Of a DNA stretch of 64,000 nt, positions 49,623 to 59,334 are shown in pieces. The DNA is taken from positions 1,932,348 through 1,996,347 of the forward strand of contig JADCRB010000016.1 of the NCBI GenBank assembly GCA_021464245.1, given 5' to 3'. The notes below the pieces were generated by a model. The model worked only from the letters and a program-made list of their open reading frames with translations, did no database searches and had not been told where the DNA came from. The position numbers and the translations under genes are program-made. The stretch comes from Carallia brachiata (lineage: Eukaryota; Streptophyta; Magnoliopsida; Malpighiales; Rhizophoraceae). Each line of letters starts with the position of its first letter. The stretch's first letter is position 1.

Positions 49623-49645
49623 TTGATGTGCTGAACACCTGTAAA

Positions 49646-49704
49646 ATTTTTTTTTTTTTTTTTTTTTTACTTTTTTACTTTTTTTTTTTTTTTTTACTTT
49701 TTTT

Positions 49705-49765
<61 letters not shown>

Positions 49766-49802
49766 CTCTCGGCTCTTTTCCTTTACTTTTTTTTTTTTTT
49801 TT
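49646..49802 (-). repeat. A-rich leader of element 2
   Basis: Poly(T) on plus with 'actttttac' interruptions, between gag start and primer site. Confidence 0.85.
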
Positions 49803-49830
49803 TAAGGAACAAGAGATGGGAGGTGAAGTG

Positions 49831-49847
49831 TCCCACCGAGCGTGCCA
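49831..49847 (-). other. Primer-binding site of element 2
   Basis: Minus strand TGGCACGCTCGGTGGGA, 6 nt from the 5' LTR. tRNA not assigned. Confidence 0.78.
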
Positions 49848-49853
49848 AAAATT

Positions 49854-50618
49854 TGTAAAGCGTAAATTTCGAGTCTAAAACAATTAAACTCGAAAATACA
49901 AAAATAAATTACAAATAAAATTTAAAAAAAAGAAAATTTACGTGGGGTCGATCTCCGTAGATCCTCCGATTAGTGTTCCTTTTTTGACTCCGTCAAGGGC
50001 TGCACGAGCTTGATCTTGACAGAAATAATTCCACAGCTTTTTCTTGAACTGGTAGACTGAAACCGGATCTGATTTGGACGTTTTGACTACGGTTAAGAAC
50101 CGCAGAGACCTGATCTGAGCCGATCTGACTTAATTTCACCGAGGGTCGAAGACTTGTTCTCGGATGAGCTGCCTGGATTTTGCTGAGGGCCGTATGAGGC
50201 TTAATCCCAGCCGGATTTGTAGTAATTTGATATTTTTAACTCTATATTCTCAGAAATTCAGATCTAGAACGATCCAAGAATATAAATTTAAAAATAACTT
50301 TAGAAATGGAAACAGCAAATTTTTTGGGCTTTACCCCTGAAATATCTCTCAAAACGGAGTTAGGAGAGTATACTGCTAAGTAAAAGCACGTAAGAAAAGG
50401 AGAAATTTTCTTGAGAGATTTTCAAAATTTTCTTTTTCTCTCAAATTCTCTGAATTTTTCTGTTTACAGATTTGCTGAATGTCTTTTGAACTGGGGGGCA
50501 GGGGCCTATTTATAGGGTTCCTTTCCCATGTGAACATCACATGAGAAAGGAATCTTTTTAATTGAAAATATTTTTCAAAGTTGGCGTTGCCGACTTTGAA
50601 ATCGGCAACGCCAATTTT

Positions 50619-50657
<39 letters not shown>

Positions 50658-50678
50658 CCTTTGAAAATGATGTTTACA
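49854..50678 (-). repeat. Element 2, 5' LTR
   Basis: 825 bp, TGTAAA...TTTACA, TATA box at 50505-50516 (minus). Nearly identical to 40224-41046. Confidence 0.95.
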
Positions 50679-50683
50679 GTCTC
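50679..50683. repeat. Target-site duplication of element 2, right
   Basis: GTCTC directly after the LTR end at 50678, matching 40219-40223. Confidence 0.95.
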
Positions 50684-50825
50684 AATTAGGATTGAAGTCT
50701 TAGCCCATGCAAGCCGCTCTTTTGACTTCTCTGGCTCAAATATACTTACAGCTGCAAGAAAATAAGCAAACAAGAGGCTTCTGAAGCTTATCCCAAATGT
50801 TCCTACATCACATTCTTCATACCAC
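50679..50825 (-). pseudogene. Diterpene synthase exon, part upstream of the retrotransposon
   Basis: Encodes RWYEECDVGTFG, AYFLAAVSIFEPEKSKERLA and AKTSILIET, then is cut by element 2. The last five bases, GTCTC on plus at 50679-50683, are the target-site duplication. Confidence 0.93.
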
Positions 50826-51389
50826 CTGTTTTATTTGTCACAGATATATCGATATGAGGCATTGATTTATATATAATTTTTAACATATTAGTTAGCATTT
50901 ATATATAATTTTTAACATATTAGTTAGCATAACTATCACAAGAAATGAATAATGTATATTGAATTCAAAAGAAAATGACGAAGGATAAAACAGCTTTGCT
51001 TAATAACGAACTTTTGAAATTTGTTCCACTCGGCAAGATGCAATGCTTGACAACTGTTGTTTCTAGTTTAGCGACTTTCAGATACTCACCGTTGTTCACT
51101 TTGGGCAACCTGCCTCGAACGAGACAGTAGGAAAAATTGTCAATTGAAATCTCTCAGTGCTCTACTCCATTCATTATTTCGAAAAAATACTAATAATAAT
51201 TTTATTTTCCTTTTTTCGAGCACCAAGAGGTATAAGGGACTGTGAGGTATACAATGAAATAGTTTTATTTATTTTCATAAACCAATATAGAAGTCCAAGT
51301 TTTAGCAACTAGAAGTCTTTTGAGAGACACTAAGAATATAACTTGATAAAACATGGGTCGGAAGGAGATGAAATACAAAATTCTCTCAC

Positions 51390-51533
51390 CTGGTGAGGAA
51401 AAGGGAAGTAACCGTAAAACCTGTAAAGAGTTTTGCCAATCCAAACATCATCTTCGCCGTACTGTTCAATGTAGATTCTCGCCTCCACTCGAGGCAAACT
51501 AGCATACCAAGGAACCTCCATTGCGAACTCAAC
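51390..51533 (-). pseudogene. Diterpene synthase exon: EVPWYASLPRVEAR
   Basis: Acceptor GTAACAG/GTTGAG, 48 codons, donor CAG/GTGAGA. Encodes VEFAMEVPWYASLPRVEAR and DDVWIGKTLYR, then FYGYFPFPHQ. The family usually has about 20 more residues (PYVNNN...LAKLDYN region) here, so part of the exon seems deleted. Confidence 0.88.
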
Positions 51534-51815
51534 CTGTTACACTTTCGTTATCATTAAATATATTTAAGATTTCTCTACTGTGACATAGAGTTTATGCCGA
51601 ACCACGGATATACTCTTATCTGTTATTTTTTCTCTTCTCTTCTTTACACATCTTCTCATATAGTTTCTTCTAAATTTTAACACTATTATTAGTGTACACC
51701 TGAAATGCATTTATATAAACATGACATCGTTTAATGCAAGTAACTGGTCATTAAATGTATATGCTAATATAACAGGCAACATTGATTATGCTTATAGAAG
51801 AGAATTCTATTGTAC

Positions 51816-52042
51816 CTCTCCAGGTAAGTCCTTGCTTATGACCCATTTATCCGCAACTTGATTAGAAGCTTGTTTTTCCCTTAGGAACTTGTACGATAAT
51901 TTCTTGGCATCCTCAAGAATAGTCTCACCGGGAAACAGCAACTGAGAGGCCCTATACAAGTTTATGATCGTGGTGACACCCTCGTTTAATTGCCCCGGTA
52001 ACCAGCGAAACTCACCATCTTTCTCAAAATGCTTCAACACTT
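51816..52042 (-). pseudogene. Diterpene synthase exon: VLKHFEKDGEF...DLPGE
   Basis: Acceptor TTGGCAG/AA, 227 bp, donor GAG/GTACAA (phase 0). Encodes VLKHFEKDGEFRWLPGQ, NLYRASQLLFPGE and FLREKQASNQVADKW. Open throughout. Confidence 0.92.
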
Positions 52043-52892
52043 CTGCCAAATACGTGTACAGAAAGAAGTACCATTGGTTTGTAGCAAAGTGAAACAAAAG
52101 TTCGAGACTGAAAAGCGTGCATGTGATTGTTTTTCATAATTATAAAAAAAAAAAAGTCAAATAAAAAAAAACAGTTTTTTTTTAATTGGAGTTTAATAAG
52201 CGATCCATTTTCGAGTATCATTCAATACCTTAAACTTTTAAATGATTGATTTCTGGACATAATCTTAAAAGCCTTTATAACCAAAGTTATGAGTTTCAAT
52301 CACGCTATTTTTATAACCAAGATATGTTTTTAACAATATAATATAGCAAAGCTATTTTTTGACGCCGGGAGTATTTCTTGCAGATTAGTTTTGTTTACAA
52401 GGTAGGGACGGGAGTTTGCTGTCCTTTTTAGTTTTCTACAGAAAAGCAATGTGTATGGTTATTTTGATATGTGGATAGGATTAAGTGTGTGGAATCATAG
52501 ATAGTTTCTGGTTGCAGTTATAATAGCTTGTATTCATTTTGGATATCCTTATCTTTTAAGAATGCTTTAATAAAATATCAATGCTGTTAAAAAAAAAAAA
52601 GCAAAGCTATTTTTTACAATTATAAGTCATCTAAAATTTTACTCCACACAAATATATTTTTTTATTTCAAAATATATTCAATTTATTATCTGGAGTAAGA
52701 TCATAAGTGAGTTAAATTTACAAAAAACTATATCGAAATAGAAATCTCCTTGGAGAGTAAGGGAAAATCAATCCACCTAAAAGCTTATGTTGTTAATGTT
52801 GGGTGAAATCTAACAAAATGGAATTTTTATTTGGGCTTATATTCTTTTTTAAGTATAATTTATTCATAATCTTAGAATTATTTTAAAGTTGG

Positions 52893-53005
52893 CGGAGGAA
52901 ACCTTGTAGCCATGCAATCTTAGTAACATGAATGCCATGCATGTGTCATCCAGATCAACGACGTCACCATCAGCCATCTAACCCATGCCTTCGTCCCTCC
53001 AATGT
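52893..53005 (-). pseudogene. Diterpene synthase exon with the DxDD motif
   Basis: The acceptor TTGTTCAG completes Arg. Encodes HWRDEGMG, a TAG (52978-52980) where CWAR is usual, then VVDLDDTCMAF and LLRLHGYKVSS. The 113-bp length gives phase 1 at the 3' edge, exactly what the next exon needs, but the donor bases are CC instead of GT. Confidence 0.85.
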
Positions 53006-53440
53006 CTGAACAAATTAATTCAAGTGCCCTCCTCCAATTAGCCACAGAAAAAGTGAAAATTGTTGAGCTAAACTGGATTTAAAGAAGAATATTTGCACAG
53101 AAGTTAGCTGGCATTAATTGTCAATTTGTCTTCAGATCTTCTACTCATAGATATAGGTTGCATTTGCAATATGGTATAATATAGAATAATATAAGATAGA
53201 CTAGTTTTATCTCATTATATCTTAGTTTTGGCAAACAATTCGGATAGAATAATATGGAATTGTTATCTCATATTTATGAGATAGTGTTATCTTACATATT
53301 ACTATGGGCTAGATTGTCCATAACATAAGCTAAGCCTATTTTTCAAAATATCCTTTGTGTATTAAACTATAATATTAGTCAAAAATTCTCTCATCTTGTT
53401 ACTACTCTGATCATCACTTTTGCTGCTGTTGCCCCTTTTT

Positions 53441-53634
53441 TGTCCCTCTTCTCTCTCCCCCCATCCCTCTCCCATCTCTTCCTCTCTTCTGCATCTCTCT
53501 CCCATGTCTCTCTCACTCTCTGCATCAATCTCTTTTGCTCACTCTCTCTCCCTCCATTTCTCTCCCTCCCTCTCCCATTTCTCTCCCTCTCTCCCTCATC
53601 TCTCTCGCCTGTCCCTTTCTCCCTCCCAACTTTG
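53441..53634. repeat. Pyrimidine-rich (CTCTCCC) low-complexity tract
   Basis: About 190 bp almost entirely C and T on the plus strand, inside a diterpene synthase intron. Ser/Leu-rich frames through it are not genes. Confidence 0.85.
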
Positions 53635-54004
53635 ATGCTTAGTCTATTTTATTTAGGCATATATAGAAAGGCATTAAAAATTTATTTAACAAATATTTGT
53701 TATAATTGTAAATAAAATGATTTTGACATTTAATTTTAATTATTTTGTTATAAAAATTATTAAAATAAATAATAAAAATAAGTTAATTACTTTATAAAGA
53801 CAATAAAAACATTTTAACACACTATGCTACATAGTTATACTAAGTTGTTAAGTGTTATCTAAATAGAGTATAAGATAGTAGCATAACCTATCCTATATTA
53901 TGATATCCAATATTGTTCTATATTATTTAGTTTGCAGGCTAAAAGCATACATAAAAAACATTGATTGATCGATGACTATTATATGTTATTTATGTGCTGT
54001 ATAC

Positions 54005-54125
54005 CTGTAGATATAACCAATGCAATCATCGATCTCAGGCTGGCAATATCTGGAGATGCCCAGCCGCTGGAGGCGATCCACAGCCCAAATGCGCCCAAAT
54101 AAATCAAGCGGGTAAAGTTGAGGTA
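54005..54125 (-). pseudogene. Diterpene synthase exon: VPQLYPLDLFGRIWAVDRL
   Basis: The acceptor TTGTTCAG joins as Val and the donor AG/GTATAC is phase 2. Encodes IWAVDRLQRLGISRY. Gln replaces the Asn of the ent-CPS VPNVYP motif. Confidence 0.92.
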
Positions 54126-54474
54126 CTGAACAATTAATAGTAAAAAAAAAAAAAAAAACCAATTAAACCCAATGGTATCCAAAGCCTTAAGGAAAATTGA
54201 AATATATGTTCTTTGATAGAAAAAGACTTTTTTTTTTCTTTTTTTACCAAAGACCTAACAGGCAATTGTTCCAAAAAGTCCCAAAATTTTGGAACCTCAC
54301 TTAAGAACATGATATCAAAACAATATGATCAAGGAACTTTATATTCAAATCACTCTGCATTCATATTTAATTGTAAATTTTTATTGTGCATGTTTGTATT
54401 CTCACAAATTTTCTTGTGAGGGAGCATGCTAAAATGTAATATATGATTTATATCATGAACTTCTCTCAATACCT

Positions 54475-55227
54475 TAGGGGGTGTTTGGCTTTATTTTTTG
54501 GAGATGCATTTGCCTTTTAGTTTGAAAAAATAGGGGCATGGGTGTTTAGTAAAATATTTGGAGGGATTGCTGATTGTTAATAAAAATTCCAATTGACTAC
54601 TGTTTCAAAAAATATGTTAGACCAACTTTTTGGAACTCTTAATTGCTGACAAAAATCCTTTAGACCAAAATATTCTTTTTTTTACTTTTATTTGTAAGGT
54701 TAAATTTATCTATATTTTAAATTTTGTAACAAATTAAGGTATTTTAATTTATTTGTAGGAAATAATAATGCTAATAGTTACTAGTAGAAATAAGACAATA
54801 TATATATATTTTTTTGGTCCTAGAAATAAGACAATATATTAGTTTTTATGTGAAATTTTATTAATCATATTTTTCAAAGTTTTTCATGAAATTATTGTTT
54901 TTTTTGTCTTAAAAATAATTGATTGTTTTTTTATTGGAATTCGTTGCAAACTATTTTTTTGGGAATCGTATTATATATTATGCAACCAAAATCCGCTAAC
55001 ATATAGACAATCAAAACAAACAAATTTTTCCTTTACAAGAATGATGTTAGTGAAAAAAAAATAATGTCCAAAAAGGTTATTTTATAATTTAAACACCAAA
55101 CAACAAATATCAATCTAACCAAACATAATAATTTTATTTTAGCAATTAGTAACAATAATTAGCAGCTACCAAAAGCAATCACTAATAAGCAACCACAACA
55201 GCAACATTAATAATTAAACAAACCCTT
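54475..55227. mobile_element. hAT-like MITE in a diterpene synthase intron
   Basis: Begins AGGGGGTGTTTGGCTTTATT and ends AATAATTAAACAAACCCTT, an imperfect terminal inverted repeat. Internal 'agcaattagtaacaataatta' units match the style of 16642-17388. Non-coding. Confidence 0.65.
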
Positions 55228-55299
55228 AATCTTTTGAATGAGACGATTTCATGACAGTCCTGAGAAAAAGTCTAAATTTCTCTTAATTTAGTCACGTAC

Positions 55300-55509
55300 C
55301 TCCCCCTTTGAATTTTTGGACCGTCCTCTCTAAATAAGCCATGCAACTCGGATCTTTAGTTTGCACGGGTACTTAGGCAGTTGATGCTGGAGAAACCAAC
55401 ATGGAACCGCCTTGGGACTTTAATTTTAGGAGCGCTTCCCAGTCAAGGCCATCCATTCCCTCCAAGCTATAGAGCAAAGTTGTAGGCACTTTATTTATAA
55501 TCGTGTTCT
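55300..55509 (-). pseudogene. Diterpene synthase exon: [13 protein letters not shown]
   Basis: Encodes [20 protein letters not shown] and continues to VQKFKGG, donor G/GTACGT (phase 1). TAA at 55373-55375 replaces the Phe of the usual STAFALMQT. The 5' edge is uncertain because no AG fits the upstream phase. Confidence 0.85.
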
Positions 55510-57559
55510 CTAGATCCATATCCCACATGAAAGGTAACAAAATGTGGATAAAAGATTAATTTCCAACATCAGCTTTGTTGGTACTTCATAATACTGGTGT
55601 ATCTTCTCGAAAACAAGATAGACCTTGGTTAACTATAAATAATGTATAATAAGTATTTGATTCATATACCCAACCCTAATTAAACTTGGAACTAAGATTT
55701 TGTTGTTAATGTACATAATGAGTCATTGATTGGATTGTGAACGAAATTCCCATTTTGTTTTCTAAAAAGAAAGAGAAATACTTTTTTTTTTAACAAAAAA
55801 AAATTTCAAATTTAAATCTCTTTTGTTTATCCCTTTTGTATTCTCAAAACGCAAAATGAGTTCTTATAATTCAAGTCCCATATTTTGTTTCCATTTGTGA
55901 AGAAAATGAAAAAGTGAAAAAGAAAAAAAAAAAACGTGAACTGACTTCTAATCAAATAGATGATATAAAAAAATATATCCACAAAATGAATGGAGCGGTG
56001 TCAACATCTATTTCAATATATAGTTACATGATTATAATATAACATTACTAATATATTAGCACTTCTTAACAAATATTATAAACTCGTATAAGACATTAGT
56101 CTAACTTTAATATATGTTGAAAAGTTGAAGAAAACTCAGCATATTTTCCTTTAGTCACTTCCTTGAATTTTATGTGTCCGCTTCTTTTAATTCGCAACTT
56201 AAGGGAAATACAAGGGAAAAAAAGAAAAAAAAAAAACTACTTTCAAATTCTCTTTTTTGTTTCTTCAAAAGAGGAAAAAAAAAAAAACTTCTAAACTTAG
56301 CGAAAGCTCTCCCTAATTTTCTTTTTGGGGAAAAAAACTACTCTCAAATATCTCTTCTTGTTTTCTTTACAAAAAAAGAAATACTTCTCCTAAATTCTCC
56401 TTTTATTTTCTTAAAAAGGAAAGAAAACTGCTCCTAGATTTTTTATTAATTTTAACTTTTTTTCCTGATCTAATTCTTTTATTTTTCCTTCTTTGTTTTC
56501 TTTAAAAAAATGAAAAACAAATATTCATAATTTAACTTCCAAAAAATTTAAAGTAAACAGATAGATAAACATCCTAAATCATTGCAACGTGCGGGACCAA
56601 GTCTAGTTAATTATTATTGTAAATGTTATGTATCAAATATATGAAATTTCAATAAACTAATTGTTAAGTATTGATTTTATTGGTTCAATTTCTGGTTTAA
56701 TTAGTTGAACCTATTAGCTCTTAAATCTATGATTTTTTTTTTCTGATCTATTATATGATCAGTGGTTTGGCTATAATAACATTGGTTAAAAACACCACAT
56801 GATCAAGGCGAGGAGTTATTGGATACTTAATAGACCAACAATAATAGTATATGCTTGCTAGTTATACTCATCATTTTTTTTTGTTGGTCAAAAAATTAGT
56901 GACCAAGTGGGCAACTCACGTTACCTAAATTTTAAAAATTAAATAAAATAGATCAGGTTTGAGTGAAAAAGCATTCAATTCAAGTAAATGCGTAAATGAA
57001 ACTTTAATTTATTAAAATTTAGACTTACATAAGTTTGGTGATTTAAACAATTTATAACATAGAGTTTAAAATTTAAAAAACTAAAGCAAACTTAAACAAA
57101 TATTTCTGATTTGAGTAACTACTTAAATGAAGCTTAATTAGTATTTTATGCTCAAATTTAAAAAATTAACTTAAATATGTCTGATTTGAATTAAAAAAAC
57201 ATTTGATTTGAGTAGCTACTTAAATAAATCATAAGGTTATTCAAATTTAAAGTAATTTACGTAATTTAGAAATTTCAAGAACATATTACTTGAAATTCAA
57301 AAATTAAATAAAAAGGCAACATTTGAACCAAAAAAAAAAAAAGATTGGATTAGCTGCTTAAATGAAATCTAATTAATGTTATTCAAACTTAGAATAGTTA
57401 CTTAATCTAGAAATTGAAGTAATTGAAAACTTCTAACTTAAATAAAATGTGTTAAATTTGAATAAAAAATTTCTGGTTTGTGCAACTAAATTTTTTAAGA
57501 GCAAGGTAAATTGATATTCCGAAAGGAGGGACCAATTTGAAATCTCCAAAAATAGTAAC
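55510..57559. other. Intron of the diterpene synthase, AT-rich
   Basis: No recognisable feature apart from poly(A)/(T) runs and AAAAGGAAAAAA-type simple sequence at 56215-56540. Confidence 0.55.
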
Positions 57560-58434
57560 ATCTAAGGCTATAAAGTACGGACACGGCTGAAATGGAAGGT
57601 ACTGTGTATTCGACACATGTCGGACACGGACACGCACCAAACACGCGTCGGACATGTGTTCGACACGACATGCTGTGTCTGAAAAAAATTCTAGAAAAAA
57701 AAAAGTGGGACACGGTTGCCGTGTCCGACATCACACGGAGAAGAGTTTGTGAGCATGAGACCAAGCATGAGGCTGAAATCGGGTGCATGCATGGGTGGCG
57801 TTTGGTGGATCTATCGATAGTCTGATAGAACGATCAAAAAATCAAACAAAAGCAAAAAAAAAAAAAAATTAGGGACCGAGAAATTGAATTTGTTGCTAGG
57901 ATTCTGGGATGGGTACCATCTGTTGTTAATGTGTATTTGAAAAATAAAGAAATAAATTGAGTTTTGGGATTTTTAACTCAAACTCAAGAAAGGGAAAAAA
58001 AAAACAAACAAACAGATCTCGCCGGCGCCGGCGAATCGGATACCAGAAACAACATAAAAAGAAATTCAAGCGAGAGAAACCAAACGCGTTTCAAAGAGAG
58101 AGAAAAAGATGGCGGAGCTTAGGAGGTGATGGAGGCTTTTGAAGGATGCAGTGCAGGGGGAGTGCCATGGATTCCGGAAGGCTATGTGCTAAAAGGAAAG
58201 TACTTGAGTTTGTTTTAGAGTCATTATTTGGGTTTTCGGGTAACACTTCCGACAGAGAAGGATAAGGGGTAGATAGATTTTTTCATAAAATTTATTTTAT
58301 ATATAATATATATATATTAACCGTATCTAAACCGTATCCGTGTCCTAATTTTTTTTAAGTTGACGTGTTGCAGTGTCCATGTTGTGCCGTATCGGTGTCA
58401 CCATGTCCGTGTCCATGTTTCATAAATGTAAGGA
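57560..58434. mobile_element. MITE-like element with CGGACACGG ends
   Basis: Left GGCTATAAAGTACGGACACGG and right (reverse complement) TTTATGAAACATGGACACGG form imperfect terminal repeats. There are many internal 'gtgtccgacac' motifs. Lies within a diterpene synthase intron. Non-coding; related in its ends to 7440-7996. Confidence 0.6.
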
Positions 58435-58500
58435 TAGATTTTGCGTGAACCTAAAGGAAGAAAAACATGTACCCAGAGATTAAGTCGTGAAATTAATTAC

Positions 58501-58684
58501 TTGGAAAGCTTTAGGTCTCTAAAGGCATATATCTTTTGGAGGATTGGAGAATCAGTGGGAATTTCAATATCTAATCTTCGAGCCATCTGAAGAAGTGAAG
58601 GGAAAACAAGTTCGAATCCACAAAGCATGTGCTCCGCATTCGCCTCTTCCAGTTTCCATATATTCATTTTAAAGAAGCACAATC
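58501..58684 (-). pseudogene. Diterpene synthase exon: EEANAEHM...FPSLLQMA
   Basis: The acceptor TATATCAG joins the previous phase-1 end as Gly. Encodes NAEHMLCGFELVFPSLLQMA and ends DLKLSK at phase 2 (AA/GTAATT). Open throughout. Confidence 0.9.
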
Positions 58685-59210
58685 CTGATATAGCACAGTA
58701 AGTAATTAGAACGGTTACCACAGTCAGATAGTGCTGCGTGCAGTATTCCTTCAAATATCGTCACTTAAAATTTTTTTTCCTTCTTTTTTTTTGATAAATC
58801 AGTTGAACAAATTATATTAATAAGAAAATTATAATACACAGGGAGGGCTAGAGGTAAACTCGACAAGGAAAAATTACAAAGAGAAATTCAAAAACATGCA
58901 AGAAGGTCATATCTCTTATTAACAATCATCTTATCAAGTGAATCCGTAGTATATTTTTTTTCCCTTCGTGAATGTCAAACTTTAATATTATGGTAAGTTT
59001 ACCCTATTATGACAGGAAAGTCACAACTTTAAAACATGCATATAGTAAAAATAGAATACAACTCTTACACAGATCCTACGTCTAAACAACTGGTTGCGAG
59101 TATCTCAATACTAGTACTTATTGGAAAATTTTAGTGTGAAAAGTGTGCTAAAAAGCTAATGTTCACATAAATAAGCTCCTTATTAATTATAAGATAGTAT
59201 CCATATATAC

Positions 59211-59331
59211 CTTTTTCATATTTTTCTGGGTGCATATTCCATGTTTTCAATGGAACAACACAAGCTAAGGTATTGATTAACCGGTCATGTGCTTCAAATA
59301 CACGTTTGTCACCCCATGAACCATCGGGTGA
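59211..59331 (-). pseudogene. Diterpene synthase exon: PDGSWGD...[11 protein letters not shown]
   Basis: Encodes [20 protein letters not shown] and onward to HPEKYEK, then donor G/GTATAT (phase 1). An in-frame TGA at 59332-59334 and no clear AG precede it, so the true upstream edge is lost or mutated. Confidence 0.85.
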
Positions 59332-59334
59332 TCA

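Larger units (their letters stand above)
40224..50678 (-). mobile_element. Nearly complete Tat-lineage Ty3/Gypsy retrotransposon (element 2) carrying a WOX homeobox gene
   Basis: A 10,455-bp element on the minus strand with LTRs of 825 bp (49854-50678) and 823 bp (40224-41046) that are nearly identical, a primer site, gag, protease, reverse transcriptase, two RNase H domains, integrase, a poly(A)-like tract, a homeobox ORF, a 22-bp repeat array and a polypurine tract. A 5-bp target duplication shows a clean insertion. Near-identical LTRs indicate a recent insertion compared with 1a. Several 1-nt indels break gag-pol, so the copy looks non-autonomous unless these are sequencing errors. Confidence 0.95.
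38792..59331 (-). pseudogene. Class II diterpene synthase (copalyl diphosphate synthase-like), decayed and interrupted by a retrotransposon
   Basis: Eleven coding segments on the minus strand, in family order with matching intron phases, run from SPDGSWGD (59331) to the C-terminal KVLFEKIM (stop at 38792-38794). Class II enzymes cyclise GGDP to a copalyl-type diphosphate in plastids. The DxDD acid motif survives as DLDD (52945-52956). The ent-CPS His in LLHSLEG is Tyr here (55469-55471), and its Asn in VPNVYP is Gln (54118-54120). Damage: in-frame stops at 55373-55375 and 52978-52980, a lost splice donor (CC for GT, 52891-52892), 1-nt deletions in the exons at 39648, 39309 and 38792, and a 10.5-kb Tat element inside the exon at 50679-50825/40109-40223. 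The N-terminal exons (transit peptide, SAYDTAW region) were not found. Clearly non-functional; the family call is firm, product specificity unknown. Confidence 0.92.

Noticed and set aside
53420..53715. Ser/Leu-rich frames
   Set aside because: Pyrimidine-rich simple sequence inside an intron.
38792..59331. Assignment as the gibberellin ent-CPS gene
   Set aside because: The His and Asn of the ent-CPS dyad are replaced and the gene is broken, so a housekeeping gibberellin role is unlikely.
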